DNA from: Nocardiopsis mwathae
GTDB taxonomy: Bacteria > Actinomycetota > Actinomycetes > Streptosporangiales > Streptosporangiaceae
Assembly: GCF_014201195.1 (NCBI RefSeq)
Contig: NZ_JACHDS010000001.1
Coordinates: 5,704,001-5,768,000 of the forward strand
Length of the DNA: 64,000 nucleotides
Reading direction: 5' to 3'
The translations under genes were made by a program, and so were the position numbers. Under the pieces are notes generated by a model, which did no database searches, was not told the DNA's origin, and was given only the letters and a program-made list of their open reading frames with translations. This document shows, in pieces, positions 33,862 through 44,015 of the stretch; the stretch's first letter is position 1; every line of letters starts with the position of its first letter.

Positions 33862-35016
33862 GTGAGCCTGATCGACTGGGACGTAGCCGTCAACACCGGA
33901 ATCCGCCTCGTGCGCCCCGGCCCGCAAGTGGACCTCGCCGACGCCCGCCAAGCGGTGGCGCAGCTGCGCGAGCTGTCCGTGACCGCCCAGGGCCATGTGC
34001 GCGACTTCACCGGAATGCAGCCCCTTGAACCGGCCGGGCCGGCGGTCATCGTCGACCGTCCCGGTTGGATCAAGGCCAACGTCGAGGGGTTCCGCGTCGT
34101 GCTGGAACCCATGCTCGACCGCCTCGGCTCGGAGAAGCTGGGCAACAACACGGCCGCCTCCATCACCTCGGCGGTGGGATCCCGGGTCACCGGGGTCCAG
34201 CTCGGTGCCGTGCTGTCCTACCTCGCCGGGCGCGTGCTCGGCCAGTACGAGCTCTTCCTGCCGCCGGACCCCGACGGCACCGCCCCGACCGGCCGCCTCA
34301 CCCTGGTCGCCCCCAACATCGTGCACACCGAGCGGGAGCTCGACGTCGACCCGCGCGACTTCCGGCTCTGGGTCTGCCTGCACGAGGAGACCCACCGCAC
34401 CCAGTTCACCTCCACCCCCTGGCTGCGCGAGTACGTACAGAAGCAGATGCAGGAGCTGCTGCTCGCCTCCAACGTGGACGCGGCCGAGTTCCTCGACCGG
34501 CTGCGCGCCGCGGGCGAGGCCGTCGCCGAGGTCGTGCGCGGCGGCGAGGGCAACCTCATCGAGGTCTTCCAGACCGACGAGCAGGGCGAGATCCTGGAGC
34601 GCATCACCGCGGTCATGACGCTGGCCGAGGGCCACGGCGACTACGTGATGGACGCGGTCGGCCCTGAGGTCGTGCCCTCGGTCGCGGAGATCCGCCGCCG
34701 TTTCCAGCGCCGCCGCGAGGGGGCCAACCGGATCGACAAGATCATCCGCCAGCTGCTCGGCCTCGACCTCAAGATGAAGCAGTACGAGGAGGGCGCGGCG
34801 TTCGTCCGCCAGGTCGTCACGCAGGTGGGCATGGCCGACTTCAACCGGGTGTGGGAGTCGCCCGAGACCCTGCCGACGATGACGGAGATCCGCGCGCCGG
34901 AACTGTGGATCAACCGCGTCGTGCGCGGGGCCGAGCTGCCCCCGTCGCCTGAGGGCAACGGTCAGGTGCCTGCGCCGCCACAGCAGCGCTCGGGGGACGG
35001 CCCCGGGGAGGAGTGA
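33862..35016 (+). CDS. zinc-dependent metalloprotease-like protein (DUF2342)
   Basis: 384 residues. The region FRLWVCLHEETHRTQFTS carries an HEExH-like metal motif, and the family start SLIDWDVAVNTGIRLVRPGP and the C-terminal EYEEGAAFVRQVV... are recognisable from the actinobacterial DUF2342 family, once named 'coenzyme F420 biosynthesis-associated'. True protease activity is unproven. No signal peptide is seen. It stands between dacB and tilS, its usual place. TACGGT ends 6 nt before the GTG. Confidence 0.87.
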   Translation: MSLIDWDVAVNTGIRLVRPGPQVDLADARQAVAQLRELSVTAQGHVRDFTGMQPLEPAGPAVIVDRPGWIKANVEGFRVVLEPMLDRLGSEKLGNNTAASITSAVGSRVTGVQLGAVLSYLAGRVLGQYELFLPPDPDGTAPTGRLTLVAPNIVHTERELDVDPRDFRLWVCLHEETHRTQFTSTPWLREYVQKQMQELLLASNVDAAEFLDRLRAAGEAVAEVVRGGEGNLIEVFQTDEQGEILERITAVMTLAEGHGDYVMDAVGPEVVPSVAEIRRRFQRRREGANRIDKIIRQLLGLDLKMKQYEEGAAFVRQVVTQVGMADFNRVWESPETLPTMTEIRAPELWINRVVRGAELPPSPEGNGQVPAPPQQRSGDGPGEE

Positions 35017-35146
35017 GCCGCCGCGCCCGCGTCGATGATCATGGGCACGCATCGGAGGATGCCCGCCCTGTCCGGTCGATCGCGCCCGGTCGGTTTCGTC
35101 CGGCCGATGCCGTCCGATCGGTTCCCGTGATCATCCGGTGGAGGCC

Positions 35147-36211
35147 ATGACCGTGCCCGACCCGTCAGCCACCGGCCCCACTGGCCCCGGCGGTCCCGCC
35201 GGCGGCGCCCCGCGGCGCCGCCCGGCCCAGCCTCCGCCGGCCGTCGCGACCGCGCGCCGCGCGGTGTGGCGGGCGCTGGCCGCGCCCGGCGGGCCGCAGG
35301 CCGGTGACCTCGTCCTCGTCGCGTGCAGCGGTGGGGCCGACTCCCTCGCCCTGGCCGGGGCGGCGGCGTTCGTCGCCCCGCGCAGCGGGCTGCGTATCGG
35401 CGGGATCACCGTGGACCACGGGCTGCAGGACGGATCGGCCGAGCGAGCCACCGCCGTCGCCGGCACCCTGCGCGGGCTCGGCCTCGACCCCGTCGAGCAG
35501 GTGCGCGTCGACGTCGGAAGCGCGGGCGGCCCCGAGGGCGCCGCCCGCACCGCCCGGTACGCCGCACTCGACGCGGCGGCCGAGCGGCACGGCGCCGCCG
35601 CCGTCCTGCTCGGGCACACCCGCGACGACCAGGCCGAGACCGTGCTGCTGGGGCTCGCCCGCGGGTCCGGGGCCCGGTCGCTCTCCGGGATGGCCCCGCG
35701 CATCGGCCGCTACCTGCGCCCCTTCCTCGGACTGGACCGTGCCGCCGTCCGCTCGGCCTGCGCCCTGATGGGCTTGGCGGCGTGGGACGACCCGCACAAC
35801 ACCGACCCCGCCTATGCGCGTTCGCGCGTGCGCGCCGCGGCACTGCCGGTGCTGGAGGATGTCCTCGGGCCGGGCATCGCCAAGGCCCTCGCACGCACCG
35901 CCGACCTGCTGCGGGACGATGCCGAGGCGCTGGACGCGTGGGCGGGACGGGTCGAGACGGAGGTCCGCGGCCCGGAGGGCGGGCTCGACGTCGGCGCGCT
36001 GGAGGCGCTGCCGCGCGCGGTGCGGACCCGGCTGCTGCGGCGTGCCGCGCTCGCGGCCGGGTGCCCGGCGGGCGCCCTGACCGCAGGGCACGTGGCCGAA
36101 CTCGACCGGTTGGTCACCCACTGGCGTGGCCAGGCACACGTCGACCTCCCCGGCGGCATGCGCGGCCACCGCACCGGCGGAATGATCGCCGTCACCCCCT
36201 CCCCCCGCTGA
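35147..36211 (+). CDS. tilS: tRNA(Ile)-lysidine synthetase
   Basis: 354 residues. The PP-loop [15 protein letters not shown] and the [22 protein letters not shown] motif identify TilS, which attaches lysine to C34 of tRNA-Ile(CAU) using ATP, so that it reads AUA. The C-terminal domain is short, as in actinobacteria. A Pro/Gly-rich N-terminus precedes the core. The ATG at 35147 is chosen; a GTG 9 nt upstream is possible. It is followed by hpt about 180 bp on, the conserved tilS-hpt-ftsH order. Confidence 0.93.
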   Translation: MTVPDPSATGPTGPGGPAGGAPRRRPAQPPPAVATARRAVWRALAAPGGPQAGDLVLVACSGGADSLALAGAAAFVAPRSGLRIGGITVDHGLQDGSAERATAVAGTLRGLGLDPVEQVRVDVGSAGGPEGAARTARYAALDAAAERHGAAAVLLGHTRDDQAETVLLGLARGSGARSLSGMAPRIGRYLRPFLGLDRAAVRSACALMGLAAWDDPHNTDPAYARSRVRAAALPVLEDVLGPGIAKALARTADLLRDDAEALDAWAGRVETEVRGPEGGLDVGALEALPRAVRTRLLRRAALAAGCPAGALTAGHVAELDRLVTHWRGQAHVDLPGGMRGHRTGGMIAVTPSPR

Positions 36212-36213
36212 TC

Positions 36214-36239
36214 GCGGGGACACCGACCGGTGTCCTCGC
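36214..36239 (+). terminator. hairpin after tilS
   Basis: GCGGGGACACC at 36214-36224 pairs with GGTGTCCTCGC at 36229-36239 (one G-T) around a 4-base loop. Confidence 0.5.
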
Positions 36240-36390
36240 CGCTCTCGGGTCGATGGCCGTGAGGTCGACGGAAGGGGTGGGGATGGGGAGAGCTTTTGAC
36301 GGTGAGCGGGGTGTATATGGCCCGCGTGGCACCTTCTGCACCTTTATCCTGGTTGCGCATCAGTCCGACGGAGCAGCGAGGCAGTGAAGC

Positions 36391-36945
36391 GTGGACGCGA
36401 AAGACATGGGCGAGGATCTGGAGAAGGTCCTGGTCACCGAGGACGAGATCAAGGCACGGCTGCGCGGGATGGCCGCCGAGATCGACGCCGACTACGCAGG
36501 TAAGGAGCTGCTGCTCGTCGGTGTCCTCAAGGGCGCCGTCATGGTGATGGCCGACCTCGCCCGGGAGCTGCACCACGATGCCGAGATGGACTGGATGGCG
36601 GTGTCCTCCTACGGCGCCGGCACGACCTCCTCCGGTGTGGTGCGCATCCTCAAGGACCTCGACACCGACATCAAGGACCGCCACGTCCTGATCGTCGAGG
36701 ACGTCATCGACTCCGGCCTGACCCTGTCCTGGCTGGTCGGCAACCTCAAGTCGCGCGGCCCGGCCTCGGTGGAGATCTGCACGATGGTGCGCAAGCCGCT
36801 GGCCTTCAGCGTCGACCTCGACGTCAGGTACATCGGGTTCGACCTGCCCAACGAGTTCATCATCGGCTACGGCCTGGACTACGCGGAGAAGTACCGGAAC
36901 CTCCCCTTCATCGGTACCCTGGCGCCGCACGTCTACCAGGAGTGA
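36391..36945 (+). CDS. hpt: hypoxanthine phosphoribosyltransferase
   Basis: 184 residues. The PRPP-binding loop VLIVEDVIDSGLTL, the early LLLVGVLKGAVMVMADL and MAVSSYGAGTTSSG motifs and the C-terminal NEFIIGYGLDYAEKYRNLP are all typical. It salvages hypoxanthine and guanine to IMP and GMP using PRPP. The GTG at 36391 fits the family N-terminus. It precedes ftsH, as in most actinobacteria, and may share its transcript, although about 400 bp separate them. Confidence 0.95.
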   Translation: MDAKDMGEDLEKVLVTEDEIKARLRGMAAEIDADYAGKELLLVGVLKGAVMVMADLARELHHDAEMDWMAVSSYGAGTTSSGVVRILKDLDTDIKDRHVLIVEDVIDSGLTLSWLVGNLKSRGPASVEICTMVRKPLAFSVDLDVRYIGFDLPNEFIIGYGLDYAEKYRNLPFIGTLAPHVYQE

Positions 36946-37348
36946 GCGAGCTCACCGTGCGGTACCGCGGCGACCGCGCCGCAGGAGCCGCGCGAACGCG
37001 GCACCGTCCGATCACCGGGTGCGCCGGGGAGGACGGGAACAGATCGTGCCCATCATGCGTTGCCGTCATGACGGGTGCTCAGCGGAGCGCACACCTCGCC
37101 GCAGGAGTGCGTTCGCCGACAGCTGGGGTGTACCGTCAATTATCCCGGCATCATTATTCGGGAGTACGTGTCCGATAGGTCCCGCTTCCGGCGGCCACAC
37201 GAGGCCCTCCGGCAGAACGGTGGAGCAACTCGGGTGCGGCGCACCGCCGCGTCGTCCCGCACCACCCGCCCGCCCGGTCGGGCGCCTCTGCGGTACTGGG
37301 GGCAGGCCGCCTGGTCAGGAGGGACGGACCCAGCGGGGTTCCGTATAG
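36946..37348. promoter_or_regulatory. ftsH upstream region
   Basis: 403 bp without a credible gene. A less GC-rich patch near 37138-37170 contains a TCCCG-N10-CGGGA inverted repeat (about 37147-37166), a plausible regulator site for ftsH. No recognised heat-shock box (HAIR or CIRCE) is seen. Confidence 0.35.
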
Positions 37349-39429
<2,081 letters not shown>

Positions 39430-39433
<4 letters not shown>

Positions 39434-40050
39434 GCACCGGGGCCGGCGGCGACGTCTTCGCGACGGAACCTCCCGTCACGGGTGTCGACCAGCCGCGGAT
39501 CGAGAAGGCCGTCCGGGAGATCCTCCTCGCCATCGGGGAGGACCCGGACCGCGACGGCCTCGTGGACACCCCCGCGCGCGTCGCGCGGGCGTATCAGGAG
39601 CAGTTCGCCGGGCTGTCACAGCGGCCCGAGGAAGTCCTGACCACCGTGTTCGAGGCCGGGCACGACGAAATGGTGCTGGTCAAGGACATCGAGATGTTCT
39701 CGACCTGCGAACACCACCTGGTGCCGTTCTACGGCAGTGCCCACATCGGCTACATACCGAACACCCAGGGGCAGATCACCGGCCTGTCCAAGCTCGCCCG
39801 GCTGGTCGACGTCTACGCCCGCCGCCCGCAGGTTCAGGAGCGCCTGACCACCGAGATCGCCGACGCGGTGATGGGTATCCTCGACCCGCGCGGCGTGATC
39901 GTGGTCATCGAGGCCGAGCACCTGTGCATGACCATGCGCGGCGTGCGCAAGCCCGGCGCCAAGACCGTCACCTCCGCGGTGCGCGGCGTGTTCGCAAAGC
40001 GCGACCGTACCCGCGCCGAGGCGATGAGCCTCATCATCGGCCGGAGCTGA
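39430..40050 (+). CDS. folE: GTP cyclohydrolase I
   Basis: 206 residues. Zinc and catalytic motifs are clear: [42 protein letters not shown] and the terminal RAEAMSLI. It converts GTP to 7,8-dihydroneopterin triphosphate, the first step of folate synthesis. The GTG overlaps the ftsH stop by 4 nt. A strong hairpin follows, so folP onward probably has its own start. Confidence 0.96.
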
Positions 40051-40079
40051 ACACCGCGAAGCGGGACGAGTCATACTCC

Positions 40080-40123
40080 CGACGGCGCCCGTCGCGACCG
40101 AGAGGCCGCGACGGGCGCCGTCG
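40080..40123. terminator. terminator between folE and folP
   Basis: A 17-bp perfect stem, 40080-40096 with 40107-40123, with a 10-base loop. It ends 16 bp before the folP -10 element. Confidence 0.85.
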
Positions 40124-40139
40124 CGCGTCGCGAGTCTCG

Positions 40140-40145
40140 TAGGGT
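40140..40145 (+). promoter_or_regulatory. -10 element, leaderless folP start
   Basis: TAGGGT with 6 nt to the folP ATG; no ribosome site is present between them. Confidence 0.55.
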
Positions 40146-40151
40146 GTTGGC

Positions 40152-41057
40152 ATGGCGTCGACGTACAAGCTTCCAGGGTTGCCCCAGCACGGGCGCTGCC
40201 TGGTCATGGGGGTCGTCAACGTCACCCCGGATTCCTTCTCCGACGGTGGCGCCTGGTTCGATCCCAAGAGAGCCATCGAGCACGGTCTGCGGCTGGCCGA
40301 GGAAGGCGCCGACATCGTCGATGTCGGTGGCGAGTCCACCCGCCCCGGCGCCCAGCGCATCTCGCGCGACGAGGAACTCCGCCGGGTGGCCCCGGTGGTC
40401 CGGGAGCTGAGTCGCCAGGGGGTGGCCGTCAGCATCGACACCATGCGCGCCGAGGTCGCCGAGCACGCGGTCGAGGCCGGTGCGCGCCTGGTCAACGACG
40501 TCAGCGGCGGCCTCGCCGACCCGTCGATGGCCCGACTGGTCGCCAAGACCGGTGTCGCCTACGTGTTGATGCACTGGCGCGGGCACAGCCACGACATGCA
40601 GCACCGCGCCATGTACGACGACGTCGTCCGAGAAGTCCACAATGAGCTGAGGCAGCGCATGGAGGCCATGGTCGACGAGGGGGTCGCACCCGACCAGATC
40701 ATCCTCGACCCCGGGCTGGGCTTCGCCAAACGGCCCGATCGCAGTCACAACTGGGCGCTGCTGAGCGCCATGAACGAGTTCCACGACATGGGCCGGCCCC
40801 TCCTGATCGCAGGTTCCCGCAAACGCTTCCTCGGTCGCCTGCTGAGCGACGCCGAGGGCGGCGCGCGGCCGGCCGTCGAGTGCGACGCCGCCACCGTGGC
40901 GCTCACCACGCTGGCGGCGGACCGGGGCGCCTGGTGTGTCCGCGTGCACGACGTCCGGCCCAACGCCGACGCGGTACGGGTCGCGGCGGCCTGGCGCAGC
41001 GGGGGCGCCGACCTCGACGAAGGTCGGGCCGACGTGATCGGCCGGGGCGGCCAGTGA
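40152..41057 (+). CDS. folP: dihydropteroate synthase
   Basis: 301 residues. VMGVVNVTPDSFSDGGAWFD and ADIVDVGGESTRPGAQ are the two family signatures, and NDVSGGLAD, LDPGLGFAK and GSRKRFLG follow in order. It joins dihydropterin pyrophosphate to p-aminobenzoate and is the sulfonamide target. TAGGGT lies 6 nt before the ATG. Its stop overlaps the next GTG by 4 nt, so the downstream fol genes are coupled. Confidence 0.96.
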   Translation: MASTYKLPGLPQHGRCLVMGVVNVTPDSFSDGGAWFDPKRAIEHGLRLAEEGADIVDVGGESTRPGAQRISRDEELRRVAPVVRELSRQGVAVSIDTMRAEVAEHAVEAGARLVNDVSGGLADPSMARLVAKTGVAYVLMHWRGHSHDMQHRAMYDDVVREVHNELRQRMEAMVDEGVAPDQIILDPGLGFAKRPDRSHNWALLSAMNEFHDMGRPLLIAGSRKRFLGRLLSDAEGGARPAVECDAATVALTTLAADRGAWCVRVHDVRPNADAVRVAAAWRSGGADLDEGRADVIGRGGQ

Positions 41058-41500
41058 GGTCCCGCCACGAGGTCATGGAGCGCGTGGCCGAGGCCAACGC
41101 GCAGTTCTACGGAGCCATCGAGAACGGCGACATCGACCTGATGCGCCGCGTCTGGGCGGAGGAGGACGAGGCGCCCGACCTCGTCTGCGTGAACCCCGGC
41201 TGGCCGCTGCTGCGCGGCCGAGCCGAGATCATGCGGGCCTGGTCGCTGATCATGGCCAACGTCCCCTACATCCAGTACGTGCTGACCGACACCCACATCG
41301 GTGTGAGCGGCGACGTCGCCATGGTCACCTGTGAGGAGAACGTGCTCACCGCCGAGGACGACAGCCCCGGCTTCGTCGCGGGCGGCCAGGTGGTGACCAC
41401 CAACATGTTCGTCAACACCGAGCACGGTTGGCGACTGTGGTCGCACCACGCCTCACCGGTGCTGATGGACGAGGAGGACGGGGAAGAGGACGACCAGTGA
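41054..41500 (+). CDS. NTF2/SnoaL-like fold protein in folate operon
   Basis: 148 residues. The pattern ANAQFYGAIENGDIDLMRRVWAEEDEAPDLVCVNPGWPLLRG ... IMRAWSLIMAN is the SnoaL/NTF2-like (DUF4440-type) cone fold. An acidic tail ends DEEDGEEDDQ. Both ends overlap neighbours by 4 nt (folP stop, folB start), so it is made with the folate enzymes. It is a conserved member of this operon in actinobacteria; a role in pterin handling or missing-step hydrolysis is only inferred. Confidence 0.82.
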   Translation: MRSRHEVMERVAEANAQFYGAIENGDIDLMRRVWAEEDEAPDLVCVNPGWPLLRGRAEIMRAWSLIMANVPYIQYVLTDTHIGVSGDVAMVTCEENVLTAEDDSPGFVAGGQVVTTNMFVNTEHGWRLWSHHASPVLMDEEDGEEDDQ

Positions 41501-41883
41501 CCGCAGGAGCGATGAGCGGGGAGCCGGACCGCATCGCCGTACGGGGGCTGCGTGCCTTCGGCTACCACGGGGTGTACCCCGAGGAGCGGCGCGAGGGCCA
41601 GGACTTCGTGGTCGACGTCGTCCTCGGGCTCGACACCCGGGCCGCGGCGAAGAGTGACGACGTCGCCGACACCGTTCACTACGGCGAGCTCAGCGGCCGC
41701 CTCGTCGCGGTGGTCGAAGGGGAACCGGTGAACCTCATCGAGACCCTGGCCGAGCGCCTGGCCGCGGCCTGCCTCGACGAGCCGCTGGTGCAGGAGGCCG
41801 AGGTCACCGTCCACAAACCGGACGCGCCCGTTCCGCACCGCTTCGACGACGTCGCCGTCACGATCCTGCGGAGACGCGGATGA
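41497..41883 (+). CDS. folB: dihydroneopterin aldolase
   Basis: 128 residues. IAVRGLRAFGYHGVYPEERREGQDFVVDV and the VHYGEL and NLIETLAERLA segments match FolB; the catalytic Lys lies in VHKPDAPV. It cleaves dihydroneopterin to 6-hydroxymethyl-dihydropterin and glycolaldehyde. The GTG at 41497 overlaps the previous stop; an ATG at 41512 is an alternative. Its stop overlaps the folK ATG. Confidence 0.94.
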   Translation: MTAGAMSGEPDRIAVRGLRAFGYHGVYPEERREGQDFVVDVVLGLDTRAAAKSDDVADTVHYGELSGRLVAVVEGEPVNLIETLAERLAAACLDEPLVQEAEVTVHKPDAPVPHRFDDVAVTILRRRG

Positions 41884-42470
41884 GCGCGGAGCGCCCGGGC
41901 GAGCCGCCGCAGGCGGGGGAGGCGGCCACGTCGGCACAGGATGCCGGCGCGGCCGGCCCCCTGCAGGCGCGCCGCGTCATCCTGGCACTGGGCAGCAACC
42001 TCGGTGACCGGATGGCGACCCTGCAGGGGGCCGTCGACGCCCTGTCCCGCGACCCCGCGCTGCGGATCACGGCCGTCTCGCCGGTGTACGAGACCGCGCC
42101 CGTGGGCGGCCCCGAGCAGGGCGCCTACCTGAACGCGGTCATCGCCGCCGAGTGCGCGCTCGCGCCCGCGGCCGTGCTCAAGCGCACCCAGGGAGTGGAA
42201 CAGGAGTTTCACCGGGTGCGCGAGGTGCGGTGGGGGCCGCGGACCCTGGACATCGACATCATCGACGTCGAGGGGGAGAGGGACGACGACCCGGTGCTCA
42301 CCCTGCCGCACCCCCGCGCACACGAGCGCGCCTTCGTGCTGCGGCCGTGGTCCGATATCGACCCCGACGCCGCCGTCGCCGGCCGGGGCGCCGTGCGGGA
42401 CCTGCTCGGCGCGGTCGCCGACCAGGAACTGCGGCGCCGCCCCGACCTCGCACTGCGACCGCCGGAGTAG
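41880..42470 (+). CDS. folK: 2-amino-4-hydroxy-6-hydroxymethyldihydropteridine pyrophosphokinase
   Basis: 196 residues. ILALGSNLGDRMATLQGAV starts the fold after a 30-residue Ala/Gly-rich extension. SPVYETAPVGGPEQGAYLNAV and RWGPRTLDIDIIDVEG supply the pterin and Mg-ATP sites. It transfers pyrophosphate from ATP to hydroxymethyl-dihydropterin to feed FolP. Coupled to folB by ATGA overlap and followed 8 bp later by DUF3180. Confidence 0.95.
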   Translation: MSAERPGEPPQAGEAATSAQDAGAAGPLQARRVILALGSNLGDRMATLQGAVDALSRDPALRITAVSPVYETAPVGGPEQGAYLNAVIAAECALAPAAVLKRTQGVEQEFHRVREVRWGPRTLDIDIIDVEGERDDDPVLTLPHPRAHERAFVLRPWSDIDPDAAVAGRGAVRDLLGAVADQELRRRPDLALRPPE

Positions 42471-42478
42471 GTGAGCCC

Positions 42479-42988
42479 ATGGACGACGAGAGGAACGGGA
42501 AACCCCGCGAGGGCGGGATGCGGCTGACCGGGTGGCAGCTGCCCCTGGGGATCATCCTCGTCAGCGGCGCCCTCGCCTACGTGGTGGTCGAGGCCGTGTA
42601 CGGCCGGCTCCCGATCCTGCCCTGGACCGCCATCCCCACCCTGCTGCTGCTCGCGGCGGGGGAGGGCATCGCGGCCTGGCACACCCGCCGCCGGATCCGC
42701 AGGGTGCCCGGCACCGAGCCGGTCGATCCGCTGAGCGCGGCGCGGCTCGTGGCCCTGGCCAAGGCCAGCGTGATCATCGCCGCCCTGGTGATCGGCGTCT
42801 TCGGCGGCACCGCCCTGTCCCTGGCCGACCGCCTCGACGTGCCGACCCCGCGAGCCGACGCCCTCACGGCCTTCGGCACCATGCTGGCGGGCATCGTCCT
42901 GCTCGCGGTGTCCCTCTGGCTGGAACACGCCTGCCGCGTCCCCGAGGACGGCGACGACTCCAGCGGTCCGGTGACCCCGACGGCGTAG
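42479..42988 (+). CDS. DUF3180 family membrane protein
   Basis: 169 residues with four membrane helices: two near residues 18-60 (LPLGIILVSGALAYVVVEAVYG and TAIPTLLLLAAGEGIAA) and two near 95-150, with a basic cytoplasmic loop (HTRRRIRRVPG) and LSAARLVALAKASVIIAAL. This is the DUF3180 layout, nearly always found just after folK in actinobacteria. Function unknown. It is likely the last gene of the folP operon. Confidence 0.87.
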   Translation: MDDERNGKPREGGMRLTGWQLPLGIILVSGALAYVVVEAVYGRLPILPWTAIPTLLLLAAGEGIAAWHTRRRIRRVPGTEPVDPLSAARLVALAKASVIIAALVIGVFGGTALSLADRLDVPTPRADALTAFGTMLAGIVLLAVSLWLEHACRVPEDGDDSSGPVTPTA

Positions 42989-43001
42989 GCGCGGTCCTCC
43001 G

Positions 43002-43066
43002 CTTCCCACCGGATTCCACCGGGTCCCGCGGCATCCCACCGCGTCCCACCGGGGTCCGCCGGGCGG
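43002..43066. repeat. degenerate tandem TCCCACCGG repeats
   Basis: Just downstream of DUF3180, units of the form TCC(C)(A/G)CCGG recur about six times with spacing of 9-12 bases. I see no gene here. It may be a slippage product or a low-grade transcription stop. Confidence 0.4.
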
Positions 43067-43163
43067 CAAGGCCGCACAGCGGAACTTCGCCCCAGTCCGT
43101 GCTCGGTCGTGTGGGGGCGCGGCATGTCACTGCGGATTGGCGTGGGGATGATTGACTGGAATC

Positions 43164-44012
43164 GTGGATTTTGCCGCGTCTGACGCGAAGTCACAGCAAT
43201 CCGATGGCGATGCGGGTCCCGGGGAGCACCCGGAGCCCGACGGCGGTGCGCCGAGAGTCGCCGAACCCGGTGCTGACGTGCCGACGTCGGCCGAGGACAC
43301 CGAGCATCCCGCGGGCGAACCGGTGTCGGCGTCCGCCGATCGGGCGGAGGGGGCGGCCGCGCCCGAGGGGGCCGGAAGCGCGGTCGCACCGGAGGGATCC
43401 GACGGCACGGTCGAGCGCGACGGGGGCGGATCGGCTCCGGAAGGGGGGTCGGCCGAGGAAGGCGCCGGAACCTCTGCGGAGGGGGCGCCACCCGCGGTGC
43501 CCGAAGCAGCGCGGTCCGGGGTCGAGGCGGCGTTCGCGGCTCCGGGGGGCACGTCGTGGAACCGGGTCGCCCCGGAACTGGACTGGTACCGGCGGCTGGT
43601 CGTGCTCGCGGCGCTGGTGCCCGCCGCCGTCGTCGGCGGCACGGTGATCTGGGTCTGGTCCGGCTGGGGCTGGGCGCTCGCCTGGGTGGTGCTGTGTGTC
43701 CTGGGCATGGCCGCCGGGTGGGTGGCGGCCGAACCCGCGCGCCGCTCCTGGGGGTACGCGGAAGGACGCACGGACCTCTACCTGACCTACGGGGTCGTCG
43801 TGCGGCAGCTGGTGGTCGTGCCCTACGGCCGGATGCAGGTCGTGGACGTGACCTCCAATCTGCTGGAGCAGGCCCTCGGGATCGCGACGGTGCAGGTGCG
43901 GACCGCCGCCACCACCGCCGCCACGCGGATCCCCGGTATGCCCTTGGACGACGCCGTCGAACTGCGCGACCGCCTGGCCGCGCGCAGCGAAACCTTCTCC
44001 ACGGGACTGTGA
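43164..44012 (+). CDS. bacterial PH-domain membrane protein (single bPH domain)
   Basis: About 282 residues from the GTG at 43164; a TTG at 43152 is an alternative. Residues 1-130 are a Gly/Ala/Glu/Pro-rich low-complexity tail. Two membrane helices follow (LVVLAALVPAAVVGGTVIWV and GWALAWVVLCVLGMAAGW), then a bPH_2/DUF304 domain (DLYLTYGVVVRQLVVVPYGRMQVVDVTSNLLEQALG). The domain resembles YdbS. It is paired with the larger PH protein 3 bp downstream, as in Bacillus ydbS-ydbT. Function unproven. Confidence 0.85.
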   Translation: MDFAASDAKSQQSDGDAGPGEHPEPDGGAPRVAEPGADVPTSAEDTEHPAGEPVSASADRAEGAAAPEGAGSAVAPEGSDGTVERDGGGSAPEGGSAEEGAGTSAEGAPPAVPEAARSGVEAAFAAPGGTSWNRVAPELDWYRRLVVLAALVPAAVVGGTVIWVWSGWGWALAWVVLCVLGMAAGWVAAEPARRSWGYAEGRTDLYLTYGVVVRQLVVVPYGRMQVVDVTSNLLEQALGIATVQVRTAATTAATRIPGMPLDDAVELRDRLAARSETFSTGL

Positions 44013-44015
44013 CGC

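Noticed and set aside
32380-35052. Long minus-strand frame opposite dacB and DUF2342
   Set aside because: Antisense of two recognised genes, low complexity.
36942-37178. Possible small gene overlapping the hpt stop
   Set aside because: Arg/Gly-rich with no domain, no independent ribosome site, and its codon pattern does not resemble neighbours.
43002-43160. Possible gene or CRISPR-like array after DUF3180
   Set aside because: Repeats are 9-12 bases and degenerate, without spacers; no credible frame.
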